Source of the DNA: Micrasema longulum
Lineage: Eukaryota; Arthropoda; Insecta; Trichoptera; Brachycentridae
Length of the DNA: 64,000 nucleotides
Direction: 5' to 3'
Assembly (NCBI GenBank): GCA_022494885.1
Contig: JAGVSM010003738.1
Coordinates: forward strand, 1 to 64,000
This document shows, in pieces, positions 23,611-36,068 of the stretch (its first letter is position 1; every line of letters starts with the position of its first letter). Made by a program: the position numbers and the translations under genes. Under the pieces are notes generated by a model, which worked only from the letters and a program-made list of their open reading frames with translations, made no database searches and was not told the DNA's origin.

Positions 23611-24183
23611 GAAGAACCTGTCTCTATGGTTACATAAAAGCATTATGAAGTAAAGTTTTGTAAGTAAACTAACTAATGTTTTATTGTAAGAGGAAACGCG
23701 GTCCGACTTTTCTTCATATAAACGTATTCCCGTATTTTCTCTCTGGATTAAAACGTTAGAGCAGTGATTTTTTACACACTGTAGATATTTACTATTGGCG
23801 TGAAGCTATTGATTCGTTTTTACAATTATTGTTTACTATGGAAACTAGACACAGTTTTATCTGCTGTCTTCAAATATACAATAGTATACAAACTTTTTTT
23901 GTAAAACGCAAAATGCACAGAAATTTTTATTTTAATATTCTCGTCTAGAAAAAAATAGCAAAATCGGTTAACTTTTGAGATGCGGAAAACGGGACAACGA
24001 AACGTCGATTTTTTCTATTCTAACAAAAGGTCTGACATGCAGTTGTGTTTTCAGCACAGTATCAAGGAGACCTTACAATTTATGTAAACCGTAACACAAA
24101 ATACGCACATATTTAATTTGGACTAAATACAATAACTGATATTAAACATTCGAACATGTGTTCATTAAATATATATATATTTA

Positions 24184-24580
24184 TTAGATATATAAGTATC
24201 TGATAAAATCTAGCAATAGCAAAGCATTGCCGGATTCAGCTCGTAATAATATAAAAATAACTAAGAGTATTCTTACATAATTCTGATCGGAAACGGTTAT
24301 CTTGAAATCTTCATCTGACGGGGTGTCTCGTGTTGCGGGCTCAAGAATCAAAAGTCTGAGATTCAATCCTCCCTATAACCCAGCCTTTTTTTCATGTTCC
24401 ATCCGGTTTTTTGAAAACCACCAAAAATTTACAAAATGAGTTTATTATTAGAACGCAAACATTTATAAATTATAATATATTATTTAAATCGGCTTGTGGT
24501 CTTGTGGCTAGTGTCTCGGACTCGTGAACCAAAGGTCCATGGTTCGAATCCAACTCTACCCCAACTTGATTATTAATTAT
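24184..24580 (+). repeat. SINE-D pair
   Basis: The first unit has AATCTAGCAATAGCAAAGCA at 24207 and a worn tRNA-like part to about 24375. A second, better tRNA-like unit at 24490-24570 reads GGCTTGTGGTCTTGTGGCTA, TCTCGGACTCGTGAACC, CATGGTTCGAATCCAAC. Confidence 0.55.
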
Positions 24581-25081
24581 TAATAACTTATTAATAGTGA
24601 TTTATTTACAACTCGTTGAAAATTGCCGTCAAAATGAAATATTTGGTTAAATCATAAGAACGCAAATATTTCTTTAAAAAAAAAAAGAAAGAAAATATTT
24701 AAAAATTGACTCCATCTTCTGATCGAACCGAGGTAAAATGCAGCGTATGCTCTTATGGGTCTCAGCGCTCCATTGGTGTGAAGTTGGCATACCTTTTTCA
24801 CAATATTTCACACAAGACACTGATCATACTCTAGGATAATAAAGATTTTATTTTTATATCCGTTTTTATGGTTTTCGCTGAGATATAAAACGAATAAAAT
24901 TGATTTTATTTCTAAATTTTTATAATACTATCGGTTTCGATATAAAACTGAATTGATGCCACAGTTTTTTGTTTCGAGTACCAATTTTTACACCTTCCAC
25001 AACTAAAAATTGTTTTTATGGTAGATGTTTTTATTATTTACAAAGCTTATTTATTTCTATAACGTATATGTTTTTGACAGA

Positions 25082-25155
25082 GATGTAAAATTATTTGAGA
25101 AATCAATTTGAAAGTCTATGTGTTTACATAAGACTTATGCTCTGTCATTGACTGA
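25082..25155 (+). repeat. F1 repeat fragment
   Basis: AGACTTATGCTCTGTCATTG after a worn head. Confidence 0.5.
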
Positions 25156-25194
25156 AAAAAATCTCGTAACGCACAACAGCAACAATAAACCCCC

Positions 25195-25640
25195 GCTCGC
25201 TTCCTCTACATTCATTCATCTTTTTATGCCCATGCGCCGATTATTCTGACTTTTGACATGTTCATCTTCAATTATTTTTTGGATTTGGTCATGCCATGTT
25301 TTTCTCGGTCGTCCTTTGTTTCTGCAGCCATCAACGTTCATGTAGTAAATATTTTTAGCCGATCTTTCGCTGTTCATTCGCTTTACTTGTCCAAACCAAC
25401 GCAGAATTCCTTTCTTATTTTTATCGATAATGCTTAGCTCAGCCTTACACAATGTACGGATCTCAACATTTGTGTATCTATCGTACATAGTTTTGCTACA
25501 CATTCGCCTGAGAAATCTCATTTCGAGAGTATTCAGCCCACTTTCATCCCTTTTTTACCAAGTCCATACTTCGCTCCCATACATCAGGGTCAGCACCAGG
25601 ACTCCACTGTGAACTGCTAATTTTGCCTCTTGCGACAAAA
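25195..25640 (-). pseudogene. RTE-like LINE C-terminal fragment (RPRKTWHDQ family)
   Basis: Minus strand: MRFLRRMCSKTMYDRYTNVE, TLCKAELSIIDKN, LRWFGQVKRMNSERSAK, CRNKGRPRKTWHDQIQKIIE and HVKSQNNRR. The 3' border is at about 25195. Confidence 0.82.
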
Positions 25641-25881
25641 AAATATTTGCCAGGGTTGATTAAAGCGCACCGTTCACTCTATTTATCGTTCTGCCTGTGT
25701 TTGAAAGTCTACATTGTTTTAATTCTGGACCAAAAGCATTAACATATACCGGAACATAGCCTAAAAAGGAAATAAAGTTTAAATTATTTCTCGTAGTCCT
25801 AGGTTCGATTTCAAGCATAACCAAAGTAAAATATTTACTTTAAATTTGTTTTTATATGGCAAAATTTCATAACCACTTTAC

Positions 25882-26200
25882 TGGTCACGCCGTTTCCCCG
25901 TGGGGTTACACAGAAAATAGAAAACCAGTCTATCTTTGCATACGAACCTCGCTTCCTCTACATTTATACATGTTCTTATGCACGTGCGTCGATTATTCCA
26001 ACTTTTGTTATGTCCATCTTAAAGATTTTTTTTAAAATTTGGTCATGCCATGCCTTTCTCGGTCTTTCTCATTTTTCCCCTCGATCAATATTCGCATAGT
26101 AAATCCTTTTGGCTGTTCTTTTGCTGTCCATTCGCTCTACGCATCTCAATCAACGCGCTACTCATTTCTTCAGCCTTATAGAATGCTCGGTTACGCATTT
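25882..26200 (-). pseudogene. RTE-like LINE 3' relic (same family), worn
   Basis: The terminal block GGTCACGCCGTTTCCCCGTG on the plus strand and the TGGTCATGCCATGCCTTTCT region align with the better copies at 25195, 41272, 52244 and 53464. Many indels. Confidence 0.65.
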
Positions 26201-26540
26201 CTGCAGTGTTGTTGTTTAGGTACTGTTGATTGTAATAATAGTGATTATTGGCAGAGTAATACATGGTTCAGTGAGTAGATTAGAGAGGGATTAAATAATT
26301 TATCCTAGTATCGGGTTAACTATGATTATATTTACGACATACCATAAATCATTGGCTATCGATAATTACGCGCTGTACCAAACCACCCATAACCCAACCC
26401 TTCGAATATCTAACGTCAATACGAACTATTGTCAGAATAAGTTTTTACATAGATCTTGTTTGACTTTTAATAGCCTTCTCAATCATAAAATATCCATCAT
26501 ACATTATAACAGTGTTGTAAACTCCCGTTGATTTTATTAT
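26200..26540 (+). pseudogene. possible LINE C-terminal fragment
   Basis: A frame gives HNPTLRISNVNTNYCQNKFL then HRSCLTFNSLLNHKI, resembling the end of CR1-like ORF2s. Weak. From 26540 to 28320 I see only AT-rich sequence, apart from the F1 end at 26712. Confidence 0.35.
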
Positions 26541-26711
26541 AATATCAATCTACCCTTTTTTCATTTACGTTACATTACATATTTTGATATTGTTTTTATA
26601 ATTAAATTTATTTTCAGAAACTTTTGTAACTGTCGCTTTGTAATATCACTTTCATTTTTTAAAAAATACGTTTAGTTTAAAATTTTCTTTTCATACAGTT
26701 TGTTAAAATTC

Positions 26712-26752
26712 CTTTATTTAAGGTATTCTCCATCCCTGTTGTAATTTGCTAA
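26712..26752 (-). repeat. F1 terminal fragment
   Basis: GGTATTCTCCATCCCTGTTG then TAATTTG, the same terminal sequence as 57770-57800. Confidence 0.55.
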
Positions 26753-28324
26753 TAATTGCTTTTTCACAAAAATATATTATTTTTCTAAACGTTTTAATTT
26801 TTTAGTTTTTAATTTAATGAAAATTAACTTTTCGTTATTAAAATTCTTTAATTATTGCTTCTAATCTGTACTTTTTCAAATTTTTAAAAATATATTTTTT
26901 TCCTTTTTGATTTTTTTTTTGCATTTAAGCATGATTTTTATTCTGACTTGTTTAAATTCTTAGTTTTTAATTATTTTTTGCACGTTTTATTTTGAATATT
27001 ACTTTAACATATTATGTAAATACTGATTAGATACTTTAAGCATATTTTTTTACTCGTTGTTTTGGGGTTACTTTAAATATCGTTTTTTTTCTTGTAGTTA
27101 CGTAGAAAAAGCTTTAAATTATTTTATTTCAAAGTAATCTTCAAAGTACTTTAAATTTTTTTTTTCATTAGAATATTATCTTTGTAAAAAAATAGTCATT
27201 GAAATTTCACTGGTTCATTAGAATTAAGTGTAATTTTTTAAGCACTTAGACTATAAAATTATACTGTATGTTTCTTGAATAATTTTTTTTTTAAAGTACA
27301 TACATAGTAAAATAAAATTTTGTAATTTATTTCATTTAAATTTCAAAACGGAAAAAAATGATAAAAGAAATGAACCAACAATGTGAAACAATAAATAAAT
27401 TCACATCAATACTAGTCTTTATTGGGAAAAGGAAGTAAACATTGAAGAAAAAAGGAGAGACTAAAATATGAAATGTTTCTTCAGCCGTGATTTAAACACA
27501 ACTGTTGTAGAAACAACTTTGATAGTGAGTAGATGGGAGATGATTCCACAGCCAAGCCGCGTGGGCACTAGGTTTAGCCATTTTATTTTTTTAAAGCACA
27601 CAACGATTGCTAAATGGAGTCAAAATAACATGTGTGAAATATGATCACATGTACGCGTTAAAAAAGGAGGAAGTAAGATGAAAACGACCAGTTTTTTTTT
27701 TCGTAAGCTGTTTTCGTAAACAAATCAATAATAAGAGCGTGTTTTAAAAATAATCCTTTACTTATACAATATATCAAGAGTTGTATTCCAATCGAAAATA
27801 GTCTAAGTCATATTACATAATTTATTTACTTTTAAAAAATTCAAAAACATGTGTTTACTTTTGGTTGAATGGGTTTAAGTTCTTTTAAATCCTTATAAGA
27901 TTTTCGTCAAATTTACGCTTTGCAAAAGAAGCTAAAATTTAGGACATTATCATGAATGTTTTATGTATTTCTTAGGCCGACTTTCGAAATAGTAAAGATT
28001 CTTAAGTGTGGCATATATCATCAAAATGGGACCATTATTCCTTTCTCAATACAATATTTCAATAACATCATAAAACCGCGGAGACATTTTGGAATGACAC
28101 ATTTTATTTGGTTTGGTTTTGTCGTTTTTTGCAATAAAAACTTCTAAAAACATATTTTTCTTGAATAAAAAGCATTTTATTTCGATTGAATAGTTTAACA
28201 TAATATTTTAATCAAATTTTTACAATCAATAGGCTGTAGATAAAGTACCAAAAAAGATAATCATATTGCAATTAAATATCTGTAATTTTGTAAATAAAAT
28301 AATTCAATCAGATTAATCTCTTCT

Positions 28325-28480
28325 TCTTATTCATAGGTTTTAGCTATTTAACTTCACAAACATCAACGGATGGAAGAGTTGAAGGAATATAGATGTTCAA
28401 ATATAGACAGAATATTTGAAGATATGTCATAAGCCCAGTAAATGCTAAGGCTTCTATATTCCCTTCTATGTTGTAATATG
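28325..28480 (-). repeat. F1 repeat copy
   Basis: Minus-orientation core (ATGGAAGAGTTGAAGGAATA, GTCATAAGCCCAGTAAATGC). Confidence 0.6.
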
Positions 28481-28654
28481 TTAATAATAATTAGTAGGTT
28501 TTATTGAAAATTGTCAAAACAGTTGCATGAAGAAATATAAGATAAAGCAACGTATTTTTCGCATTTTCATTAAAACGTGAGAATTTTTTTTTTTTTTTAA
28601 TCTGAATTTTCTAGTGCGAAAAGTACTTTTAAAAATCTTTCTAATTCAAAAACA

Positions 28655-28835
28655 TGTTAAGCTTATCCAAATGTTTGTACTTAAAAAGCTGGATTTTACC
28701 CCCTTGGGAGTTATTACAGTAATAGGCGTTGCCAAATACGTGAAAAAATTCAATCCAATGAATCTCTTCACAACAATAAAGATCTCAGCTTTTTAACTTC
28801 ACTAAATTCAACATATGGAAAAGTTGAAGAATGGT
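28655..28835. repeat. F1 foldback fragment
   Basis: A plus end module (AAGCTGGATTTTACCCCCTT, GGGAGTTATTACAG) is joined at about 28725 to a minus body (GGCGTTGCCAAATACG, ATGGAAAAGTTGAAGAATGG). Confidence 0.6.
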
Positions 28836-28847
28836 AAATATTGAGGG

Positions 28848-29003
28848 CAGCCTCCATGGTGTAGTGTAGTGGTTAAGATACTTGACCCACTCATGGAATG
28901 ATCTGGGTTCGATTTTCGATGAGAATATAAAAATTAAAATTTGTTTTTTCTCAAGCCTGGGTGTTTTTTGCCATTATTTACCACTGTAATAAGGCTTCCT
29001 GGC
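28848..29003 (+). repeat. SINE-C copy (tRNA-derived)
   Basis: CAGCCTCCATGGTGTAGTGT, AGTGGTTAAGAT (A box), GGGTTCGATTTTCGATGAG (B box), then CTCAAGCCTGGGTG and TTCCTGGCCTGTTGTA. Confidence 0.7.
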
Positions 29004-29004
29004 C

Positions 29005-29175
29005 TGTTGTATTTAAAAAAAACATCGGCAAAATAGTGAATACTACGCAGTGTGTAAAGTTGTTACTTAAACAAGTCGATGACAGGTCATAAGCCCTGTT
29101 AATGCATAGACTTCCATATTTCATTATTTTAAAATGTTCTCCGTCTCTCTTGTAATGTGTTATTTTATTTATGCT
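29005..29175 (-). repeat. F1 repeat copy
   Basis: CACGCAGTGTGTAAAG-like and CGATGACAGGTCATAAGCCC in minus orientation; begins right after the SINE at 28848. Confidence 0.6.
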
Positions 29176-29937
29176 AAGTTTCTGTATCAATATAGAAAAC
29201 TGTAAACCTGAATCAAATTTCTTGATTTTTACATCCATTTTCTTTTCATTCTGGTCAACCATCTAATGCCCCATCACGTCCCAGATCAAACGTCTCCCAT
29301 TAACCTTTTAAGTTGTAAGGCAGCCTTCATGCCAAAATGTCTAGAAAAATCATATATCACTGGGATTTTCGAGACTATTTTTGCATGGCATACACAGCCT
29401 CTTTCCAGGGGTTTAAGGCTAGCGTAGAGGAAATAGGGACTTCAGACGTGATTTGTAGGAATGTAGAATGTCGTGTAATTGTATCCGTTTCATATGGGGC
29501 AGCGTGATATCTTCAAAAAGGGTTATCGATTAAAACTTTTTTTTTCTGAATCTGCTCTTCAATAACTATAAAATTCAATTTGTTTTTTACTTAAAATTCA
29601 TTTTGTACTTTATTTAAAATTTATTTGGTACTTTATTTAAAATTCAATTTGTACTTTATTTAAATAAAAAACCGTAAAAAGGAATCATCATCATACTAGT
29701 CCATTATTGCTTTTTGGTTTTATTTATTATATAAATATATTTTTTCCATTTGACTTCGTTTAATTTTTAATAATATATTACTTTGCAGTTTACCTACTTT
29801 GCAGTTTACTACATACTAATGTATAAAAAATAAATTTAGAATGCGTTTAAATATAATTTTATAAATAAAAAATAAAAAATACAACCCAGAGTAAAACATA
29901 CAAGAATGGTTTTCAATATAATATATAAATATATACC
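29176..29937. other. no gene seen; short direct repeats
   Basis: At 29570-29665 an AT-rich unit (AAAATTCAATTTGTACTTTA and variants) is repeated in tandem three to four times with a period of about 29-30 bp. Confidence 0.55.
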
Positions 29938-30057
29938 GTCGGCCTCGTGGTGTAATGGTCAGAGCGTTTGCCTGCCATGCAAGATGTATAGGATTCGATT
30001 CCCGACATGGTTGATATGAAATATTTGTTTAAAAGGGTGTTTTCACACTAGAATATT
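29938..30057 (+). repeat. SINE-A copy (tRNA-Gly-derived), 3' truncated
   Basis: Head GGCCTCGTGGTGTAATGGTC (A box) with CTGCCAT anticodon loop (GCC, Gly) and GGATTCGATTCCCG (B box), then the family body up to TTCACACTAGAATATT. Confidence 0.85.
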
Positions 30058-30389
30058 TTTAAGAACTCCGAGGAAGATTTTATTGTTCTCCATTAATAAT
30101 GATGTATAATAGAATTAGTTTATATTTAACATTATGGCATTATGAAAAGTTTTATTGTTTTTTTTATTCCTGCCTGAGGTTTGTCATTATTTAGCTATTG
30201 TGTTAATACATTATATCATAGTATTGTTGTGTTTATTAAAATGATAATATCTACTTTTATACTTGTACTGTGAAAATAAACATTTATTAAAAATTAAAAT
30301 TAAAAACTCAAACCCATATTTATTTTAAGCCATGTTTTGAGTGTAAGGAATAGAAGGCATGTATAAGGAACAGCATGAATGTAAGGAAA

Positions 30390-30520
30390 CCCAGGCCCAG
30401 GGAAGGGATGAATATCAGTATAGAAGTGAGTGGCGCTCACTCCTCTCTACCTATCCCGCAAGGGAGTCATGGGGCGTGAGGCGTGATGGAATAAATATAT
30501 ATTTTAACTTCAACATTGTA
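30390..30520 (+). pseudogene. RTE-like LINE 3' end
   Basis: RSEWRSLLSTYPARESWGVR RDGIN reads as the last coding segment of the RPRKTWHDQ-type RTE family (D..WRSILSAYP in the copy at 41272). Confidence 0.65.
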
Positions 30521-31154
30521 ACGTATTCACATATCTATCATAAGGTAATCATGGTTGGTATTATTAATCTGGTAAGAAGCCCTGTAAATGTCTTGATAAA
30601 CCATATTTATTTAGAAAGCTTCTCTGTTGAGATATCAACTATGTTGTTATATAATCCAGTAATGAATTTGTCTCCAAGTATTAATTTGTACACATTCAAA
30701 TAATAAGAGATCACCTCCCATTGTAAAAACATATAAATATTTTTTAATATAATTAATGTCAAAACGTTAAATGAATGCACTTGTAACAAATATCATTCAA
30801 AATAATGATCAAGTTCATTGAAAACATTAAAAAAAATAGGTGAATATAATTATTTCAAACCTGTTGCTCTATGGAATATAACTAAGATACATTTATCACT
30901 CATCATTCTAATTTCCACACACAAACTTGTCGAAATATTTCTGTGTGGAATATATAAGAAATAAATAGTCTTTACAAATAGAAAATAGCCTTTATTTAGT
31001 TTTTTCCGAGTGGGATTGGAAGAATATCGGCTTTTCGACTTGAATCAATGTCTAACTCAAATATAACAATTTCGGACTTGTTTCCATGTGGAACTGGGAC
31101 AGCGATATAAAATAATCACGACGACGAAAGAAAAGATCAAATAACAATCTGAAC

Positions 31155-31475
31155 ATATTAAAACAGAGATAAGGAACGTTTTAGAGAAGGAAAAGCAGAA
31201 GTCTCATCTACAGGGTTTATGACCCGTCATATGCGCGTTGAAGTAGCCACCATAGAGCTGAAATCTTTATCGGTGCGGGTGAGATTTTTTAAAATTATTC
31301 CACCTACGTACTAGGCAAGGCTTGAAAATATTTTTAAATTTTTATACGTTTTCTAGGATCAGATGGATTTTTGAATTGATACAAATTTTTGTAGACTAGA
31401 ACTGGATTAAAACCCCAGAGCCCCTAGAACTGGATTAACATTAACATATTACAACAGAAATGAAGAACGTTTATG
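31155..31475 (+). repeat. F1 repeat copy
   Basis: ACAGGGTTTATGACCCGTCA, GGTGCGGGTGAGATTTTTTA, ACTAGGCAAGGCTTGAAAAT and a terminal ATTACAACAGAAATGAAGAA. Confidence 0.65.
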
Positions 31476-31559
31476 AGAATATAATATTTTCTAGAATAGA
31501 ATAGAACTTTCTTCCAAGTAAACTAACAATTGTTTGATGTCCTGCCGCAGAGACTGGTA

Positions 31560-31680
31560 CTGTATAGAAACTGGTAGACATAGACGAGCCAGTAAGTGAA
31601 TTTATATAATTATTTAGTAACATTCAATAAATTTTTTGATCACGAGGTAAATACTTTAAAAATGAATAATAAAAGCAATG
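31560..31680 (+). repeat. Penelope-like repeat fragment
   Basis: CTGGTAGACATAGACGAGCC, AGTAAGTGAATTTATATAAT and TTTTTTGATCACGAGGTAAA match the unit at 6880-6960. Confidence 0.55.
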
Positions 31681-31734
31681 TATCAAAACATCCATCAGTG
31701 TAAAATACGGCTGTGTTGGCGCATGCATTTGTCG

Positions 31735-32110
31735 TGCATTCAACCGGCCGAAATCGGCTTAATCATTTTCATTCCATGTGCGCTGCGTGTCCACAAATAA
31801 CCTCCGTGCATTTCTATCATTCATATCTAGCTGCCAGCTCCTGTGCTTCCTTCCAAGTCAGATTAGCGTCCCGTAGTTCACAAACTGCCAAAGAACAGTC
31901 AGCAGTGGACGTCCAGAAAGTCGACAACCTGATTCCTTGTAAAGTAGGCAAGCGTGGTTAGGCTCTCAGGAGGCATCCGTAGTATCTGGCTCAGCCAACT
32001 GTATCGCCTCCGCTTGATGAGACTTGTTACCGGAGTTTGCTGCGTCCGTTCTCTTATTACTTCATTCCTCACAAAGTCAGACCACCGCACACCCACGATT
32101 CTTTTAAGAC
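31735..32110 (-). pseudogene. RTE-like LINE C-terminal fragment (TQQTP family)
   Basis: Minus strand: RWSDFVRNEVIRERTQQTPV then TSLIKRRRYSWLSQILRMPP ES; other frames add LGRKHRSWQLDMNDRNARRL FVDTQRTWNE. RTQQ.P..S.I..RR..WL...LRMP is a common LINE end in invertebrates. Frameshifted. Confidence 0.8.
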
Positions 32111-32344
32111 ACCTATTCTCACAACTCAGTATTCAGTATCGAAATCGGCTAGATTCCATTTAACCATTATTTAGCTTACTGGTAACGCTTCGAAAGGTCA
32201 CAAAACGCTCAAATCGGCTGGTTTGTCAAACTTTTGTTAAAAACAGTACAATTTTTTTTTATTTTACACAAATATTAGCGTTTTTATAATCAACCCAAAT
32301 ATTTTAATTCTGCTGGCTATTGTAATCGAGCTGTAAATAACTCA

Positions 32345-32600
32345 CTTTTAGAAAATGGGAATCAAGTTGGAGTACAAAGAGGTTCGAACCTCGTTGTACC
32401 TTATCCATGAGTCCGCAATACTAGCCACGGGACCACAACCCGATTCAAATTGACGAATATTAATAAAACTATGAATCCTCACATCTTCACAGACTCTTTC
32501 TATGGTTTTCGAGCCTATGCTGGTTTTATATGATACCAAATGAAAACGGCAATGCTTTGCCATTGCTAGATTTGAGTACATACTTGTATACGAGTATAGA
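32345..32600 (-). repeat. SINE-D copy (tRNA-like)
   Basis: Minus strand: AATCTAGCAATGGCAAAGCA then a spacer, then CGGGTTGTGGTCCCGTGGCT, GCGGACTCATGGATAAGG, GAGGTTCGAACCTC. The 5' AGCAAAGCATTGCCG block recurs at 24211. Confidence 0.6.
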
Positions 32601-32934
32601 TTTAGTGAACACAAACCAAAGTTTAATTTCAATTATTGTATTTAGTCCTAATAAGATATTTACGTAAACATTATCATTTTTGTGTTTAACCGTTAGGACA
32701 AACGTAAAAAGATGTAATAACTTTTAATTGGGAAGTAGGTACCCAGGTACTTGTTGTTGAAATATTATCAAAAATCCATTAAAAAGAAAAAAATGGGTAG
32801 ATATTATGAGGAATTTAAGAAAATAATCTGATTGGGATCCATAAAAAAACCTGATGTTGCTTGTAAACATTCAAAAACAAACTTTTTTTATAATCTGAAA
32901 AGTAACATCTGCCCAAATTTTTATTTTTTATTTG

Positions 32935-33196
32935 TCGGCCTCGTGGTGTAATGGTCAGCGCGTTTGCCTACCATGCAAGAGGTCTCGGATTCGATTTTCG
33001 ACATGGTTTATATGAAATATTATTTAGAAAGGTGTTTTTACACTAAAATATTTCATAGTCCCTGAACAGGTACCTGAAGCGTAAGACTGTTCACCTTTCC
33101 TTCATGTAAAAAAATGATCAAGATACGCTGCGATTGGTGTACCAATGCAGTGCCCTATGCACTATTAGGTACGGAAAGGGAATGATGATGATGATG
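32935..33196 (+). repeat. SINE-A copy, full length
   Basis: Gly-tRNA-like head, body (TACCTGAAGCGTAAGACTGT, ATGATCAAGATACGCTGCGA, TGTACCAATGCAGTGCCCTA) and a terminal (GAT)n tail. About 262 bp; the best reference copy. Confidence 0.88.
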
Positions 33197-34744
33197 AATT
33201 TTTTATTATATGCATTCTCGTCGAATGCAGCCTTGGTGATGGATAAAAAAAACATTTATGTTCCTAACTTTTTTCTACTTAATAAATTGAATATTTTAAT
33301 AGCTTTAAATATGCTCGTGGCAAAGATCTACATCTCGCTGAAAACCGGACGTAAATTAGCAAACCAAAAAAGCGCTGTAGTTATTCAGTCTACCGAGGGC
33401 ACACATCCGAACATTGCCTTTTATATATAGATTACGTAAATAGTTTCTGTCAGATGCGATAAAATTTAAAGCATCTACTTATTTATTTAAAAATCACGAC
33501 GTACAATAGTATGAATTTTCTTTTGTCTGGAATTTAAAATGTCATATTTCTTCGTCAGTTCGGTTCAGGAACACACTGGTCTGCAGCTTTGTATAATATT
33601 TACAAAGGGTTGTGTACATTTCCCATGGAGCTTTTACTAAAGGTTCATGTGCTAGTTTGCTTTAGCCTTTCATATTCTCGGATAAACGCCGACCGTTAAG
33701 GCTTTAATATTTGCACATTTTTGAGAATTCCACCCCTTTGAGATGAACCCGTTATTTATTTTACTAATTACTCAGCACCTTTTTCAGATAATGATACGTT
33801 CCACTACCCTTATCCCGAATAAAGGCTCAAGAGTAGATATTTCCCAATAAAATTCAATAAATCAATATTAGTAAATAGGTGCGGTGCATACATTTCATAC
33901 ATTAATTTCTAATTAAATTATAACTGATATATTTGTTGATGAACTCGTAGTTTGTGATCTCAAAAGAGGGATATGTAATGTCACTATGGTTGTATGATAG
34001 AGATTACAATGAAAGCATTCACCTCTTTCCCGAAACTTTTCATAAAGACTTGTGTCTTTCTTCAGTTTTGCATATCACTATCAATTGTTTTAAAACTAAT
34101 TAAGCGAAAATTTAATATTTCTTTGCAATTAAACCGCAAAAATAACAAAACAAAGAAACTTTAAAAGCTTTCATTGTACCCCTCACTGCAGTATTGTCAA
34201 TTTGTGATCAATCAAATACACATGGTCAGCACAATCACCTTTTTCTAATTTCCCAGTTTGACAGCAAAGGAATACAGTGTTAGTTCCAAATCGAAACCTC
34301 GGCCACACGCTCCAGATCCCGCCTCGGAAAGGAAGAAGAACGTAGTAATACATACAAATCAAACAACGACACAAAACCCAAATGCATATAGAAAACATTA
34401 GAATATTTTTTCCTGTACAACATGCACTCAAGCAACAGAAGAAAACAATACGTATCTATACCAAATCACAGAGAAACATCAAATTATCAAGACACTACTG
34501 GCAAAATTACAACACAGATCCTAGCATGATCCCTATCGAACTCAGGCGAAATTATTTCTCGTCATAATACTGAATCCCTCGCAAAAAGCATTATCCTTAT
34601 ACCAACGGTAAAAACAATCCTTTGCAAAGATCCTAATCGTCCAAACAATCTATCAGACCTTAGAGCAGACGAAACGGGTCCTAGAGGATGGTCGGCGCGA
34701 GTTCTCTTGAGCTAGTCTACTATTTACATTTGAAATTTACCACT

Positions 34745-34861
34745 TCCCTTCGTATGATAGAGATTGAATGTACGGGTATTGGAGCGAAAATTGATAATTT
34801 TGCAGTAAGCTGTTTACTGTACGCTGATGATGCAGTTCTTTTAGCAAGCAGCAAAGAGTAA
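34745..34861 (+). pseudogene. LINE reverse transcriptase palm fragment with YADD
   Basis: The frame reads GIGAKIDNFAVSCLLYADDA VLLASSKE and stops at 34859. YADD (34820-34831) is the catalytic palm motif of reverse transcriptase. This is the only RT core motif I found in the window. The flanking text at 34330-34740 is coding-like but unplaced. Confidence 0.75.
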
Positions 34862-34999
34862 TTTCCATTTTTAGGTTTGAAGGGTTTGCAACATCTCACT
34901 TGCCCCACCTTTCTTTGTCTTCAGTGCATTTCGATATATACTACGAAGCATATTTTTTTTTTTGTAAAACAATTACATTTTTGTGCTTGGAATAAACTA

Positions 35000-35320
35000 A
35001 CATTATAAGTAATTGAAATATGTTATTTATTTCTTTTTGAGGTTAAATTTATTTTATCCGATTTCAGTATAAACGACAAACTGGTAACCCTGACATGATT
35101 AACTTTATTTTCTATTAATAAAAAAAAACATTCATTGATGTTGTATAATTTTTATAAAAACAACATATTTGAAACAAAATAATTGTGAAATAATTTCACC
35201 ATTGATAAACAGCACTCACAATAAGTTTTTTAATAAGAATGTAGGCGATAAAAAATAATAATTCCATAAACCCAATAAAAAACCCACGCATTATTAAAAT
35301 AGTATTTGTAATAGCCATGT
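35000..35320 (-). other. probable 3' UTR of the SELENBP1-family gene
   Basis: This AT-rich stretch directly downstream of the stop on the minus strand has no recognisable repeat. Minus-strand AATAAA hexamers occur overlapping the stop, near 35104 and near 35047. The true cleavage site cannot be chosen from sequence alone. Confidence 0.4.
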
Positions 35321-35369
35321 TTATTCCCTGGCGAGCCAAATATCGGATGTGCAATCTCCTCCAGGATAT
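35321..35369 (-). CDS. SELENBP1: methanethiol oxidase / selenium-binding protein, terminal exon with stop
   Basis: 49 bp last coding exon. The minus strand reads TGTTTTCAG, then A.TAT.CCT.GGA, encoding (R)YPGGDCTSDIWLARE and TAA. YPGGDC.SDIW is the signature C-terminus of SELENBP1-family proteins, and the Cys-containing GGDC segment is near-invariant. The first base completes the Arg codon started by CG at 51336. Compared with the usual end at DIW plus one or two residues, this protein carries LARE, a short extension. A minus-strand AATAAA at 35320-35325 overlaps the stop codon (GAATAAAC); further AATAAA candidates lie at about 35104 and 35047. So 35321 is the 3' end of the coding sequence and the 3' UTR lies below it. 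Confidence 0.92.
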
Positions 35370-36027
35370 CTGAAAACAGTATTCAAAACTTTAATAAAAC
35401 ATCTTCGAAAATTATAATTTGATAAAATATTTGACTTACAATATCGATGAAGCAGAAGTAGAAAATATGATGAATGAAATATATATTGGGTAACATTGGG
35501 TATTGTCGGCACCCCCCCCCCTCGGTTTTTGGCACTCTCTTATTCAAACTAAAAAAATATAGTTAGTAATTTTAATATTGAAAACGGAGTACTTAAATTT
35601 ATCAAGTTTAATTATATTCTTAAATACTGGCCACAATCAATCGTGTTTATTATGCTGGTATTGCAATTTTAAACCATTTGTTTATGTGCTCTACTAAAAC
35701 GTACGAGGAATCGAGAGATTCTTTTAAAATTTAATGTTTCAACCCTAGTTTGTGGGAGGTTCCGACGTATTTTAATCACAAATGTTTATAATGACCAACA
35801 AATATTATAAAAATACTTAAATAATGAAAAAAATGTCAAAAATAAATGTCAATGTTTGAAGGCCAAATGGAAAAAATTCAATAAAGTATGAAAATTGACA
35901 TATCTTCCAAACTATAAAACTTAAAGGAAAGTAAGATCCAATAATTAGCAAATGCGACCTGTGAATATCTATTGTGACATATAAACTCAAAGATTGTGAC
36001 AGATCTCTGTGAATAATGAGTACCTAC

Positions 36028-36068
36028 ACATATATATATATATATGTATATATGTATACGTATATGTT
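36028..36068. repeat. (TA)n / (TATG) microsatellite
   Basis: Alternating ACATATATATATATATATAT then GTATATATGTATACGTATAT. Confidence 0.9.

Noticed and set aside
24490..24570. tRNA-like sequence with TGGTTCGAATCC
   Set aside because: Acceptor arms do not pair well and a related copy sits in a repeat at 32345; treated as SINE-D.
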